From NCBI GenBank assembly GCA_900540785.1, contig UQHF01000034.1:1-42281 (forward strand): 42,281 nt of DNA, read 5' to 3'. Source of the DNA: an uncultured Blautia sp. Its GTDB lineage: Bacteria > Bacillota > Clostridia > Lachnospirales > Lachnospiraceae. Shown piece by piece: positions 7,792-15,231 of the stretch. Numbering within the stretch: position 1 is the first letter of the stretch; each line of letters begins with the position of its first letter. The position numbers and the translations under genes are program-made. A model generated the notes under the pieces. The model worked only from the letters and a program-made list of their open reading frames with translations, ran no database searches and was not told the DNA's origin.

Positions 7792-9270
7792 TTGAAAGAA
7801 AGAGAAAAATTTGGCTCCAGAATGGGATTTATTCTCGTATCTGCGGGCTGTGCAATCGGTCTTGGAAATGTGTGGAAGTTTCCTTATATGGCAGGAGAAT
7901 ACGGAGGAGCGGCGTTTATCCTCATGTATCTTCTGTTTCTTGTGGTACTGGGGCTTCCCATTCTTGTATGTGAGTTTTCTGTGGGCCGCGCCAGCAGAAA
8001 GAGTACGGCAAGAGCGTTTCATGAGCTGGAGCCAAAGGGTTCTAATTTCCATAAATTCAGTTACATGAGCATGGTATCAAACTATGTTCTTATGATGTTT
8101 TATACAATGGTTGCAGGCTGGATGGCATACTATTGTTACCGCATGGCAAAGGGAGAATTTTCCGGCGTCACAACAGAAGCGGTTCAGCAGGGCTACGATA
8201 AGATGCTGGCATCTCCTGGAACTATGACCGGCTGGATGATCGCCGTTGTGATCCTGGGATTTTTAATCTGCTCCCTTGGCGTACAGAGAGGGCTGGAAAA
8301 AATAACAAAAGTAATGATGACCTGTCTTCTTGTGCTGATCGTTGTTCTGGCAGTGCGTTCCTTAACGCTTCCGGGAGCAGAGGAGGGCGTTCGTTTTTAT
8401 CTTGTACCAAACATGGATAGTATCCGTGAGGTAGGACTTGGAAATATGATATTCGGAGCCATGTCCCAGGCATTTTTTACTTTGAGTATCGGAGCCGGTT
8501 CCATGACGATTTTTGGAAGCTATCTTTCAAAAGACCGCTCTCTTGCAGGAGAATCCATTCATATTTTAATTCTTGATACATTTGTGGCAACAATGGCAGG
8601 TCTGATCGTTATTCCTGCATGTTTTGCATACGGAGTAGAGCCGGGAGCAGGCCCTGGACTTGTGTTTATCGCCCTTCCTAATGTATTTAATAAAATGGCA
8701 GGGGGAAGATTCTGGGGAGCTATGTTTTTCCTCTTCCTGTTCTTTGCAGCCCTGTCTACTGTGACGGCAGTATTTGAAAATATTATTTCTTATGGAATGG
8801 ATCTTTTCGGCTGGAGCAGGAAAAAGGCAGTGATCGTAAACCTTATAGGAATCCCGCTTCTGTCTCTTCCGGCAATTTTAGGATTTAATGTTTTATCCGG
8901 CTTTATGCCGTTTGGGGCTGGTTCTAATATTATGGACCTCGAGGATTTTATTGTATCGAATAACATTCTTCCACTTGGTTCGGTTGTCTATGTTATGTTC
9001 TGCGTCTCAAAATATGGCTGGGGCTGGGACGGCTTTATAAAAGAAGTGAATACGGGAAAAGGTCTCCGGTTCCCGGGAGGAATCCGCTTCTATATGCTGG
9101 TAGTCATTCCGGTAGTCATTGTAGTGATTTACCTGAAAGGTTACTACGATAAATTTGCAGGTCAGGGAGCAGGAACTCTGGCAGCATGGATGGCAGTATC
9201 TCTTGCTGTTCTGGCATTGATCGCATGGTTTATTTTTGGTGGAAAGAAAAAGAAGACAGAGAAAAGGTAG
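7792..9270 (+). CDS. Sodium-dependent transporter, NSS family
   Basis: Neurotransmitter:sodium symporter family protein, 492 aa, with about 11-12 membrane helices. Helix 1 carries GFILVSAGCAIGLGNVWKFP, the sodium and substrate binding signature also seen in LeuT, MhsT and TnaT, and GGAAFILMYLLFLVVLGLPIL follows. It most likely imports an amino acid with sodium. Placement between iorB and an aminotransferase points to aromatic amino acids (tryptophan, phenylalanine, tyrosine), which is inference. The start is TTG at 7792, with AAAGGAG 8 nt before it. The C-terminus ends in a Lys-rich tail. Confidence 0.93.
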   Translation: MKEREKFGSRMGFILVSAGCAIGLGNVWKFPYMAGEYGGAAFILMYLLFLVVLGLPILVCEFSVGRASRKSTARAFHELEPKGSNFHKFSYMSMVSNYVLMMFYTMVAGWMAYYCYRMAKGEFSGVTTEAVQQGYDKMLASPGTMTGWMIAVVILGFLICSLGVQRGLEKITKVMMTCLLVLIVVLAVRSLTLPGAEEGVRFYLVPNMDSIREVGLGNMIFGAMSQAFFTLSIGAGSMTIFGSYLSKDRSLAGESIHILILDTFVATMAGLIVIPACFAYGVEPGAGPGLVFIALPNVFNKMAGGRFWGAMFFLFLFFAALSTVTAVFENIISYGMDLFGWSRKKAVIVNLIGIPLLSLPAILGFNVLSGFMPFGAGSNIMDLEDFIVSNNILPLGSVVYVMFCVSKYGWGWDGFIKEVNTGKGLRFPGGIRFYMLVVIPVVIVVIYLKGYYDKFAGQGAGTLAAWMAVSLAVLALIAWFIFGGKKKKTEKR

Positions 9271-9282
9271 GAGGGAACTATC

Positions 9283-10476
9283 ATGATTTCAGAAAAAATG
9301 AAGCCTTTTGTAGAAAATAATTCTGCAATCCGTATGATGTTCGAGGAGGGCAACCGCCTTCGTGCAAAATACGGTGCGGAAAATGTGTTTGATTTCAGTC
9401 TTGGAAATCCAAGTGTTCCGGCGCCGGACTGTGTGCGCCAGGCAATTATTGAGCTTGTAAATGAAGAAAATCCCACAACTCTTCACGGTTATATGAGCAA
9501 CGCCGGTTTTGAAGATGTGCGCCAGACGATTGCGGAATCTTTAAACCGTCGTTTCGGAACGGCATTTCAGGGGAAAAACCTCATCATGACAGTAGGAGCT
9601 GCAAGCGGGCTGAATGTGATTCTGAAAACAGTGTTAAATCCCGGAGATGAAGTGATCGTATTTGCACCGTACTTTCTGGAATATGGTGCATATGTGAGAA
9701 ATTATGACGGGGTGCTTGTGGAAATCTCTCCTAATACAGAGACGTTCCAGCCGAATCTTACAGAGCTTGAGGAAAAAATCACGTCAAAGACAAAGGCAGT
9801 TATCGTAAATACGCCGCACAATCCCACAGGCGTTGTTTATTCTGAGGAAACCATTCAGAAGCTTTCTGCCATTCTGGAAAAGAAACAGAAAGAGTTCGGA
9901 AGTGTGATTTATCTGATTTCCGATGAGCCTTACCGTGAGCTCGCATACGATGGCGTGGAAGTGCCGTATCTTACAAAGTATTATGACAATACGGTTGTGG
10001 GATATTCCTACAGCAAATCTCTTTCCCTTCCGGGGGAGCGCATCGGTTATCTCGTGATTCCCGATGAGGCGGACGGAAGTGAGGAGCTTCTTTCTGCGGC
10101 AGCTATTGCGAACCGTATTCTGGGAAGCGTAAATGCGCCTTCTCTTATGCAGAAGGTGATCGGAAAATGTGTGGACGCAGAAGTAGATGTAGCGGCTTAC
10201 GATAAGAACCGTCAGGCTCTTTACAATGGATTAAAAGAGCTTGGATTTTCCTGCATCAAACCACAGGGAGCTTTTTATCTCTTTGTGAAATCTCCTGTGG
10301 AGGATGAGAAGGAGTTTTGCCAGGCGGCGAAGAAGTACAACATTCTCATGGTTCCGGGAACTTCTTTCGCGTGTCCGGGATATGTGCGCCTTGCTTACTG
10401 TGTTTCCTATGATACGATTGTGAATGCGCTTCCTCAGTTTGCGAAGCTGGCGGAGGAATTTAGATTAGGAAAATAA
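9283..10476 (+). CDS. PLP-dependent class I/II aminotransferase
   Basis: Fold-type I pyridoxal-phosphate aminotransferase of 397 aa. Visible features are GAASGL near 106 (cofactor phosphate), NTPHNPTG at 176-183, SDEPYREL at 203-210 and the Schiff-base lysine K235 in SYSKSLSLPGERIGY. The family converts amino acids to 2-oxo acids with 2-oxoglutarate or pyruvate as acceptor. Sitting 12 nt after the NSS transporter and in the same run as iorAB, it is the probable enzyme that turns aromatic amino acids into the aryl pyruvates used by the oxidoreductase. Specificity is inferred from context only. Its stop overlaps the next ATG (TAATG). Confidence 0.92.
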   Translation: MISEKMKPFVENNSAIRMMFEEGNRLRAKYGAENVFDFSLGNPSVPAPDCVRQAIIELVNEENPTTLHGYMSNAGFEDVRQTIAESLNRRFGTAFQGKNLIMTVGAASGLNVILKTVLNPGDEVIVFAPYFLEYGAYVRNYDGVLVEISPNTETFQPNLTELEEKITSKTKAVIVNTPHNPTGVVYSEETIQKLSAILEKKQKEFGSVIYLISDEPYRELAYDGVEVPYLTKYYDNTVVGYSYSKSLSLPGERIGYLVIPDEADGSEELLSAAAIANRILGSVNAPSLMQKVIGKCVDAEVDVAAYDKNRQALYNGLKELGFSCIKPQGAFYLFVKSPVEDEKEFCQAAKKYNILMVPGTSFACPGYVRLAYCVSYDTIVNALPQFAKLAEEFRLGK

Positions 10477-11057
10477 TGAAAAAAACAGGAAAAGTTTTTT
10501 ATATACTGCCGGCAGGCTATCTGGCTGTATCCTATACAGCGCTTATGTTTCTGCTAAAGCAGGAGGTAAGTCCGCTGCCTGTACTTGCAGGGGCAGCTCT
10601 TCTTCTGGGAGTCGGAATTATGATTCAGGCAGTTCTCTGCTGCAGAAAAAAACATGAGGAATTTCTGGAAAGAGCAGTGCTGCTTTTGAAATATGGAATG
10701 ATTTTATTTTATATGATTGTATTCGCCCTGGGTGTGGCAGTGTGGTTTATCGGAACATTTTTAGGACCTGTGGGAATGATCGCAGCCCTGATGTTTGCCA
10801 TTGTGGACTATGCGATTATGATACCGGGCATCTTCTATGGGATTTCCTGGCTCGTTCTGCTGATACGGAAAAAAGAAATATCTCTAAAAGCAGGGATTTT
10901 CCACGGAATCCTTCAGTGCCTTTTTGTGCTTGATGTGGCAGATACCATGTATCTGATGGCTGTGAAGAAGAAAAAATATCGCCGGATCACGGCAGGGATT
11001 CTGGTGCTGACTGTTGTGGCAGCAGGTGTGTCGGGAGTGTATTTTTTCTGTGCGTAA
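10476..11057 (+). CDS. Membrane protein of unknown function at the end of the ior operon
   Basis: I do not recognise the family. The 193-aa product has about five to six predicted membrane helices (near 5-25, 30-50, 68-92, 98-125, 137-155 and 170-192) separated by short Lys/Arg-rich loops. It starts within the stop codon of the aminotransferase (TAATG), which implies translational coupling and a role in, or adaptation to, the same pathway. Export of an aromatic acid product or membrane assembly are possible, but nothing in the sequence proves either. Confidence 0.7.
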   Translation: MKKTGKVFYILPAGYLAVSYTALMFLLKQEVSPLPVLAGAALLLGVGIMIQAVLCCRKKHEEFLERAVLLLKYGMILFYMIVFALGVAVWFIGTFLGPVGMIAALMFAIVDYAIMIPGIFYGISWLVLLIRKKEISLKAGIFHGILQCLFVLDVADTMYLMAVKKKKYRRITAGILVLTVVAAGVSGVYFFCA

Positions 11058-11060
11058 AGG

Positions 11061-11095
11061 AGCATAGATGGCAGAGGTGCCATCTGTGCTTATTT
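11061..11095 (+). terminator. Likely terminator of the ior operon
   Basis: A 13-bp stem with one G-T wobble (11061-11073 with 11078-11090, loop GAGG) begins just after the last gene of the operon. The following tail TATTT is weak. Confidence 0.6.
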
Positions 11096-11117
11096 GGAAT
11101 TTCAGAAAAAAATGATT

Positions 11118-11146
11118 TTGACAAACTTATTGAGCGGTGCTATTAT
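11118..11146 (+). promoter_or_regulatory. Promoter of the riboswitch-controlled corrinoid operon
   Basis: Consensus TTGACA (11118-11123), 17-nt spacer and TATTAT (11141-11146) place the transcript start shortly before the riboswitch. Confidence 0.8.
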
Positions 11147-11170
11147 GTTTTTGTAATTAAATAATATTTG

Positions 11171-11345
11171 TTGGTTTTGAACCAGCCCTTACAAGTTCCG
11201 AAAGGATTAATAGAGAAACCGGTGTGAATCCGGTACGATTCCGTCACTGTATCAGGGAGTTTTCAGACATATGCCACTGGATAGAGAAAATCTGGGAAGG
11301 CGTCTGAAGATGTTGAACTTAAGTCAGGAGAACTGCTTGTATTGA
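11171..11345 (+). ncRNA. Cobalamin (adenosylcobalamin) riboswitch
   Basis: The conserved core is clear: a GAAACCGGTGTGAATCCGGT block (11214-11233) followed by CCGTCACTGT, then GCCACTGG, GGGAAGG, and the closing GAACTTAAGTCAGGAGA B12 box near 11315-11331. The outer P1 stem can be drawn between TACAAG (11190-11195) and CTTGTA (11336-11341), and a small TGGTT/AACCA hairpin precedes it. It lies between a strong promoter and the ABC importer genes with a terminator-like hairpin after it, so corrinoid binding is expected to turn the operon down. Part of the 396-bp gap before the importer genes is explained by this element. Confidence 0.93.
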
Positions 11346-11355
11346 TTGAAGATGA

Positions 11356-11385
11356 TTCTTACGGTAAATAAGAAGCATTTTTTTT
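11356..11385 (+). terminator. Riboswitch expression-platform terminator
   Basis: TTCTTA (11356-11361) pairs with TAAGAA (11369-11374) and eight Ts follow at 11378-11385. An alternative pairing of the upstream TGCTT of the riboswitch P1 region with AAGCA next to the T-run would compete with it, giving a plausible on/off switch. The stem is short and A/T-rich. Confidence 0.6.
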
Positions 11386-11453
11386 CGTATTTTCACAAGA
11401 ATGGTATGGTTTGCCTGCAGATATGAATATTATATGTAGAAGGGACAAATGAA

Positions 11454-12464
11454 ATGAAGAAAAAAACATTAACAAAAAGTATGATGGCTGTATTACTGGC
11501 AGCAGCAATGACAACAGGGAACGCAGGAGCAGTATTTGCCGCACCGACAGAATATCCTGTGACAATTACAAACTATGATTATGCAGGCAATGAGATTGAA
11601 ACAACTTATGAAAAAGCACCGGAAAAAGTAGTAGCGGTTTACCAGGGATGTGTGGAAACTATGCTGGCACTGGGACTTGAAGACCGCCTGGTTGCAACTG
11701 CAGGACTGGATAATGCGGTTCCGGAGGAACAGAAGGCTGCTTTTGATAAAACAAATTATCTCGATGAATTTACGCCTTCTCTGGAAACAGTTACCATGCT
11801 TGAGCCGGATATGATTTTTTCCTGGGGTTCTATTTTTGCAGATGAACGTCTTGGTGATGTGACAAACTGGCAGGACAAAGGCTGCAATACTTACATAAAT
11901 TCAAATACCCGTTCTAACAGCGATGGGGAAAAACATGCAAGAACACTGGAAAATGAGTATACAGATATTTTAAATATCGGTAAAATTTTTGATGTTCAGG
12001 ATAAAGCAGAGGAAATTGTAGCGGATATTAAGGAAGTGGCTGAGAAAACAGAAGAAGCAACAAAAGATATGGAAGAAAGACCGAGTGTTCTTATTGTAGA
12101 ACCAATGGGAGATTCCATTACAAATTACGGACAGGCAACTCTGGGTGGAGATATGGTAACGAAGCTTGGAGCAGAACTTGTAAATCCGGATGCTTCGTCA
12201 GTAGGGAAAGAAGATATTATTTCTGCAAATCCAGATGTAATTTTCGTTGTATATATGCCGTACTCAGGCGATGATCCGGAAACAGTAAAAAACAGCCAGT
12301 TAGATGTAATTCTGAAAGATGAAGCGCTTCAGAGCCTTGATGCAGTAAAAAATGGAAGAGTATATCCGATCATGCTCAGTGAAATGTATGCAAGTGCGAC
12401 ACGTACACAGGACGGTATGGTAACATTTGCAGAAGGATTATATCCTGACCTGGAACTGAAATAA
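11454..12464 (+). CDS. ABC transporter substrate-binding protein, corrinoid-type (BtuF/FecB-like)
   Basis: Periplasmic-binding-protein-like subunit (336 aa) of an importer, with the helical-backbone fold used for vitamin B12, siderophores and heme. Signal peptide: KKK, a hydrophobic stretch to about residue 19, and an AXA-type site near VFAA at 27-30. No cysteine lies near the cleavage region, so unlike most Gram-positive binding proteins it has no visible lipobox. The mature part shows KVVAVYQGCVETMLALG, the EPDMIFSWGS region near 120 and PDVIFVVYMPYSG near 260, typical of the family. AGAAGGGAC precedes the ATG at 11454; a nearer ATG at 11449 is out of frame. It is first gene after the cobalamin riboswitch, which supports a corrinoid ligand. 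Heme or another metal chelate is the main alternative. Confidence 0.85.
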   Translation: MKKKTLTKSMMAVLLAAAMTTGNAGAVFAAPTEYPVTITNYDYAGNEIETTYEKAPEKVVAVYQGCVETMLALGLEDRLVATAGLDNAVPEEQKAAFDKTNYLDEFTPSLETVTMLEPDMIFSWGSIFADERLGDVTNWQDKGCNTYINSNTRSNSDGEKHARTLENEYTDILNIGKIFDVQDKAEEIVADIKEVAEKTEEATKDMEERPSVLIVEPMGDSITNYGQATLGGDMVTKLGAELVNPDASSVGKEDIISANPDVIFVVYMPYSGDDPETVKNSQLDVILKDEALQSLDAVKNGRVYPIMLSEMYASATRTQDGMVTFAEGLYPDLELK

Positions 12465-12488
12465 TAAAATAACGGATAAGGTGGTATT

Positions 12489-13574
12489 ATGAAGAAAAAT
12501 ATTTCTTCTCAGAAACATTCTGGTATACTTCATAAATCCATATTTGTTCTGGCACTGTTAGTTTTACTGGCAGTGCTGGTCTTTTCTATACTGGCATCGG
12601 TTACGTTTGGAAATGCGGATATTTCGATCAGGGAAGTATACAGTGTGATTTTATATAAGCTGTTTCATATAGAAAGTCTTTCAGCTTATGCAGAAGGTGC
12701 GGTTCACGATGTGGTGTGGCTGATCCGTCTTCCGAGAGTTATGCTTGCTCTGGCAGTAGGCATGGGACTTTCTGTCTGCGGTGTTGTTATGCAGGCAATC
12801 GTAAAAAACCCTCTGGCAGACCCATATATTTTGGGTGTTTCATCGGGAGCGACACTTGGGGCAACCCTTGCACTTATGCTTGGAGTAGGAAGCTTTCTTG
12901 GTGGAAATTTTGTTGGACTTATGGCATTTGCCGGAGCTATGATAACTTCATTTGCGGTTTTGTATATTGCAAATATGGGAGGAAGGGCAACTTCCGGAAA
13001 ACTGATACTTGCAGGTATGGCAGTCAGTGCAGTCTGTTCTGCTTTTTCCAGTTTCGTGCTGTATCTTGCCAGCAACAAAAATGCAGCAACAGAGGTAAGT
13101 TACTGGACGATGGGAAGTCTTGCCGGAGCAGACTGGAATAAAGTGGCGGTTATTATTCCTGTAATTTTTGTTTGTACTGTGTTTTTCTGGAGTCAGTTCC
13201 GCAACCTGAATCTGATGCTTCTGGGAGATGAGGTATCGATCACTCTTGGAACGGATTTACACAGAGTGAGAACCGTATATCTTCTCGTTTCTTCGCTGAT
13301 GGTCGGATTTGCTGTATATTCAGCAGGTATGATTGGATTTGTAGGACTTATCATCCCCCATGTAATCCGTATGATTTTCGGAACAGACCACAGACGCCTT
13401 ATTCCGTTGTCAGCGTTGCTTGGTTCTATCTTTCTTATCTGGTGCGATGTGGCGTGTCGCGTTATCCTGAAAAACTCGGAAATGCCGATAGGAATCCTTG
13501 TATCCATTATTGGGGCTCCGTGCTTCATTTATCTTCTTGCCAGGAGGTCTTATGGATTCGGAGGTGGAAAGTAA
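12489..13574 (+). CDS. FecCD/BtuC-family ABC transporter permease
   Basis: Integral membrane subunit (361 aa, about 10 helices) of the importer. The LIRLPRVMLALAVGMGLSVCGVVMQAIVKNPLADPYILGVSSGA region at about 80-125 is the signature of BtuC/FhuB/FecCD permeases, and GMIGFVGLIIPHVIRMIFG near 284-302 is the coupling-helix segment that contacts the ATPase. It lies 24 nt after the binding-protein gene and overlaps the ATPase gene by one base (TAATG). Confidence 0.94.
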   Translation: MKKNISSQKHSGILHKSIFVLALLVLLAVLVFSILASVTFGNADISIREVYSVILYKLFHIESLSAYAEGAVHDVVWLIRLPRVMLALAVGMGLSVCGVVMQAIVKNPLADPYILGVSSGATLGATLALMLGVGSFLGGNFVGLMAFAGAMITSFAVLYIANMGGRATSGKLILAGMAVSAVCSAFSSFVLYLASNKNAATEVSYWTMGSLAGADWNKVAVIIPVIFVCTVFFWSQFRNLNLMLLGDEVSITLGTDLHRVRTVYLLVSSLMVGFAVYSAGMIGFVGLIIPHVIRMIFGTDHRRLIPLSALLGSIFLIWCDVACRVILKNSEMPIGILVSIIGAPCFIYLLARRSYGFGGGK

Positions 13575-14332
13575 TGGAGATAAAGACAGAAGATATACAG
13601 GTGTCATTTGGTGGAAAGGAAATTTTAAAGGGGATTACCCTAAATGCCGGAAAAAAAGAGTTTATAGGAATTATAGGACCGAATGGAAGCGGAAAATCAA
13701 CATTTTTAAAATGTGTTTATCGTATTTTAAAACCGGATAATGGGGCGGTTTATCTGAATGGCGAAGAACTGCACAATATGAGTGTGAGAAGTTCCGCAAA
13801 AAAAATGGCAGTTGTGGCACAGCATAATTACTACAATTTTGATTTTGCTGTGCGGGAAGTAGTAATGATGGGACGTTCTCCGCATAAAAAGGCTATGCAG
13901 AGAGAAAATGCAGAAGATTACAGAATTGTAGAGGAAGCGCTCCGTACAGTACAGATGGAACAGTTTGCAGACCGATCTTTTTCTACGTTATCCGGAGGAG
14001 AACAGCAGAGGGTCATTCTTGCAAGAGCACTGGCACAGCAGACGCCGGCGCTGATTCTTGACGAACCGACAAATCATCTTGATATAACCCATCAGCTTAT
14101 GTTGCTGAAACTGGTAAAAGAATTAAATGTAACAGTAATTTCAGCAATTCATGATCTGAATATTGCGGCTGCTTACTGCGATCGTATTTATGTTCTGAAG
14201 GACGGAGAAATTGTAGGTTACGGTACTCCGGAGGAAGTGCTGAACCCGGAGTTCATCCGGAAGATATATAATGTAGAAACAGAAGTTGTACATGACAGTA
14301 AGGGAAAGCTGCATATTTTATTTGTAGAATAA
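13574..14332 (+). CDS. ABC transporter ATP-binding protein, corrinoid/siderophore type (BtuD/FecE-like)
   Basis: ATPase subunit (252 aa). Walker A GPNGSGKST near residue 36, signature STLSGGEQQRVILARAL near 138 and Walker B ALILDEPTNHLD near 160 are all intact, with the switch histidine in SAIHDLN near 194. The open frame extends further upstream, but the ATG at 13574 overlaps the permease stop and gives a normal-length protein starting MEIKTEDIQ. It energises the importer encoded by the two preceding genes. Confidence 0.94.
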   Translation: MEIKTEDIQVSFGGKEILKGITLNAGKKEFIGIIGPNGSGKSTFLKCVYRILKPDNGAVYLNGEELHNMSVRSSAKKMAVVAQHNYYNFDFAVREVVMMGRSPHKKAMQRENAEDYRIVEEALRTVQMEQFADRSFSTLSGGEQQRVILARALAQQTPALILDEPTNHLDITHQLMLLKLVKELNVTVISAIHDLNIAAAYCDRIYVLKDGEIVGYGTPEEVLNPEFIRKIYNVETEVVHDSKGKLHILFVE

Positions 14333-14359
14333 TTTACATATTACGGAGGTAAGAAACAG

Positions 14360-15148
14360 ATGTCAGATACTACAAAGAAGGCAGTCCTGGCAGTGAGCTT
14401 TGGAACAAGCCATAACGATACGAGAGAGGTGACCATTGACGCTATCGAAAAAGATATGCAGGCTGCTTTTCCGGAGTATCCTCTTTACAGAGCGTGGACA
14501 AGCAAAATGATCATCAATAAAGTAAACAAGAGAGACAACGTGCATATTGATACTGTAAAAGAGGCGATGGAGAGAATGCGCGCAGACGGTATTACAGACG
14601 TTCTTGTACAGCCTACCCATGTGATCAACGGAATCGAAAACGATATTATGAAGGAGGAGGCTCTTTCCTACAGAGAAGATTTTCATTCCATTTCTTTTGG
14701 AGATCCCCTTCTTACAAGCGAGCAGGATAACCGGGAGGTGATCGAGGCTGTGGCAGCGGAGTTTTCCCATCTGAAAGAGGACGAAGTTCTTGTTCTTATG
14801 GGACATGGAACAACGCATTATGCAAACTCTGTTTATGCAGCGCTTGACTATACATTTAAGGATAAAGGTCATAAGAATATTTTTCTTGGAACAGTGGAGG
14901 CGTATCCTTCTATGGAAAGTATCATGAAGCTTGTCAAAGAGTACGATCCGTCAAAGGTTGTTCTTGCTCCGTTTATGATCGTGGCAGGAGACCATGCAAA
15001 AAACGATATGGCAGGAGACGATCCGGAATCCTGGTACAGCCAGTTTAAAAACGCGGGCTATGAGGTGGAATCTGTGATCAAAGGTCTTGGAGAATATCCG
15101 GGAATCCGAAAGATTCTTGTAAATCATCTGAAGGTTCTGGAAAATTAA
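14360..15148 (+). CDS. cbiK: Sirohydrochlorin cobaltochelatase, anaerobic type
   Basis: Class II chelatase of 262 aa that inserts cobalt into sirohydrochlorin early in the anaerobic B12 route. The N-terminus KAVLAVSFGTSHNDTRE and the metal ligands are present: H149 in MGHGTTH, E180 in GTVEAYP and H212 in AGDHAKNDM, matching the His-Glu-His set of Salmonella CbiK. No signal peptide, so cytosolic. It sits 28 nt after the ATPase gene with GGAGG before the start, and so belongs to the riboswitch operon. No other cbi genes are nearby. A role in corrinoid synthesis encoded elsewhere is most likely; a metal-removing role on an imported tetrapyrrole is an alternative. Confidence 0.92.
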   Translation: MSDTTKKAVLAVSFGTSHNDTREVTIDAIEKDMQAAFPEYPLYRAWTSKMIINKVNKRDNVHIDTVKEAMERMRADGITDVLVQPTHVINGIENDIMKEEALSYREDFHSISFGDPLLTSEQDNREVIEAVAAEFSHLKEDEVLVLMGHGTTHYANSVYAALDYTFKDKGHKNIFLGTVEAYPSMESIMKLVKEYDPSKVVLAPFMIVAGDHAKNDMAGDDPESWYSQFKNAGYEVESVIKGLGEYPGIRKILVNHLKVLEN

Positions 15149-15161
15149 AAATAGAAAAAGA

Positions 15162-15206
15162 AGTGGGACTTTAAGCGTATTTCTCACTTAAAGTCCCGCT
15201 GTTTTT
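15162..15206. terminator. Bidirectional terminator between cbiK and typA
   Basis: A 14-bp stem with one wobble (15162-15175 with 15187-15200, loop of 11) has T-rich flanks on both strands and lies between convergent genes. Confidence 0.85.
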
Positions 15207-15231
15207 ATAAGAAGATTTATGATAAAACGTC

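Noticed and set aside
7447..8052. 201-aa minus-strand open frame across iorB and the NSS gene
   Set aside because: Spans two real genes in antisense and resembles no protein family.
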